The notes under the pieces: model-generated
Seen by the model: the letters and a program-made list of their open reading frames with translations, nothing else
The model's database searches: none
Told to the model about the DNA's origin: nothing
Program-made: the position numbers and the translations under genes
Assembly: GCA_023416875.1 (NCBI GenBank)
Contig: JAEZGT010000410.1
Location: 1-6,652, forward strand
Direction: 5' to 3'
Source of the DNA: Pseudomonadota bacterium
Lineage (GTDB): Bacteria > Pseudomonadota > Gammaproteobacteria > Pseudomonadales > Cellvibrionaceae
Length of the DNA stretch: 6,652 nt
Shown: one piece after another, positions 6,649 through 6,652 of the stretch
Position numbering within the stretch: position 1 is the stretch's first letter
How the letters are laid out: the number at the start of each line of letters is the position of its first letter

Positions 6649-6652
6649 ACTC

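Larger units (their letters stand above)
6033..6652. repeat. Intergenic palindromic repeat array downstream of pgk (whole block)
   Basis: About 620 bp with no credible gene. After about 30 bp of spacer it is composed almost entirely of one 27-bp palindromic core and its fragments. The order is one truncated core (6063-6082), three forward cores with short C-rich linkers, five inverted cores in 60-bp tandem units with AT-rich linkers, one hybrid hairpin, a C-rich degenerate stretch, and two truncated forward cores up to the edge. The core resembles the common bacterial intergenic ATTCCC...GGGAAT palindromes, such as neisserial dRS3, but is 1 bp shorter in the middle. No transposase is in view. 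A weak hairpin AGGG-TTG-CCCT (6040-6050) follows the pgk stop. Confidence 0.9.

Overview
The window looks like chromosomal DNA of a gammaproteobacterium. The transketolase and phosphoglycerate kinase keep the active-site residues and much of the residue numbering of their E. coli counterparts, and a tkt-pgk neighbourhood is typical of Pseudomonas-like and Cellvibrio-like genomes. The genus cannot be fixed from this window. By eye, the left part (1-2430) is more AT-rich and uses more AT-ending codons than the tkt-pgk part.

Layout. Positions 1-2428 hold a two-gene unit on the minus strand for O-acetylation of an extracellular or cell-surface polysaccharide. The first gene (1019-2428) is an AlgI-like MBOAT membrane acyltransferase. 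Two bases after it comes an AlgJ/AlgX-like SGNH-fold acetyltransferase (1-1016), whose C-terminus is cut off by the window edge. Its open frame is unbroken from 1016 to the edge and carries both halves of the catalytic triad. Positions 2429-2756 are the divergent intergenic region between this unit and tkt. Positions 2757-4757 are tkt (transketolase, 666 aa) and 4854-6032 are pgk (phosphoglycerate kinase, 392 aa). A perfect 9-bp GC-rich hairpin lies between them. Positions 6033-6652 contain no credible gene and are filled by a palindromic repeat array.

How the genes work together. The MBOAT protein is expected to pass acetyl groups across the inner membrane, and the SGNH partner to place them on a polysaccharide in the periplasm. 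The polysaccharide is unknown because no polymerase or export genes are in view. tkt and pgk belong to central carbon metabolism (pentose phosphate/Calvin-type carbon shuffling and lower glycolysis/gluconeogenesis). The epd/gap gene often found between them in related genomes is absent here.

The most unusual part is the array downstream of pgk. A 27-bp palindromic core occurs three times in one orientation with short C-rich linkers. It then occurs five times inverted, in almost perfect 60-bp tandem units with AT-rich linkers. The array ends in a hybrid hairpin and truncated half-cores. Differences between copies keep the stem paired, including one compensatory T-A to C-G change, when the CGTCAT-reading strand is folded. 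This suggests selection on, or a mobility mechanism dependent on, the folded single strand.
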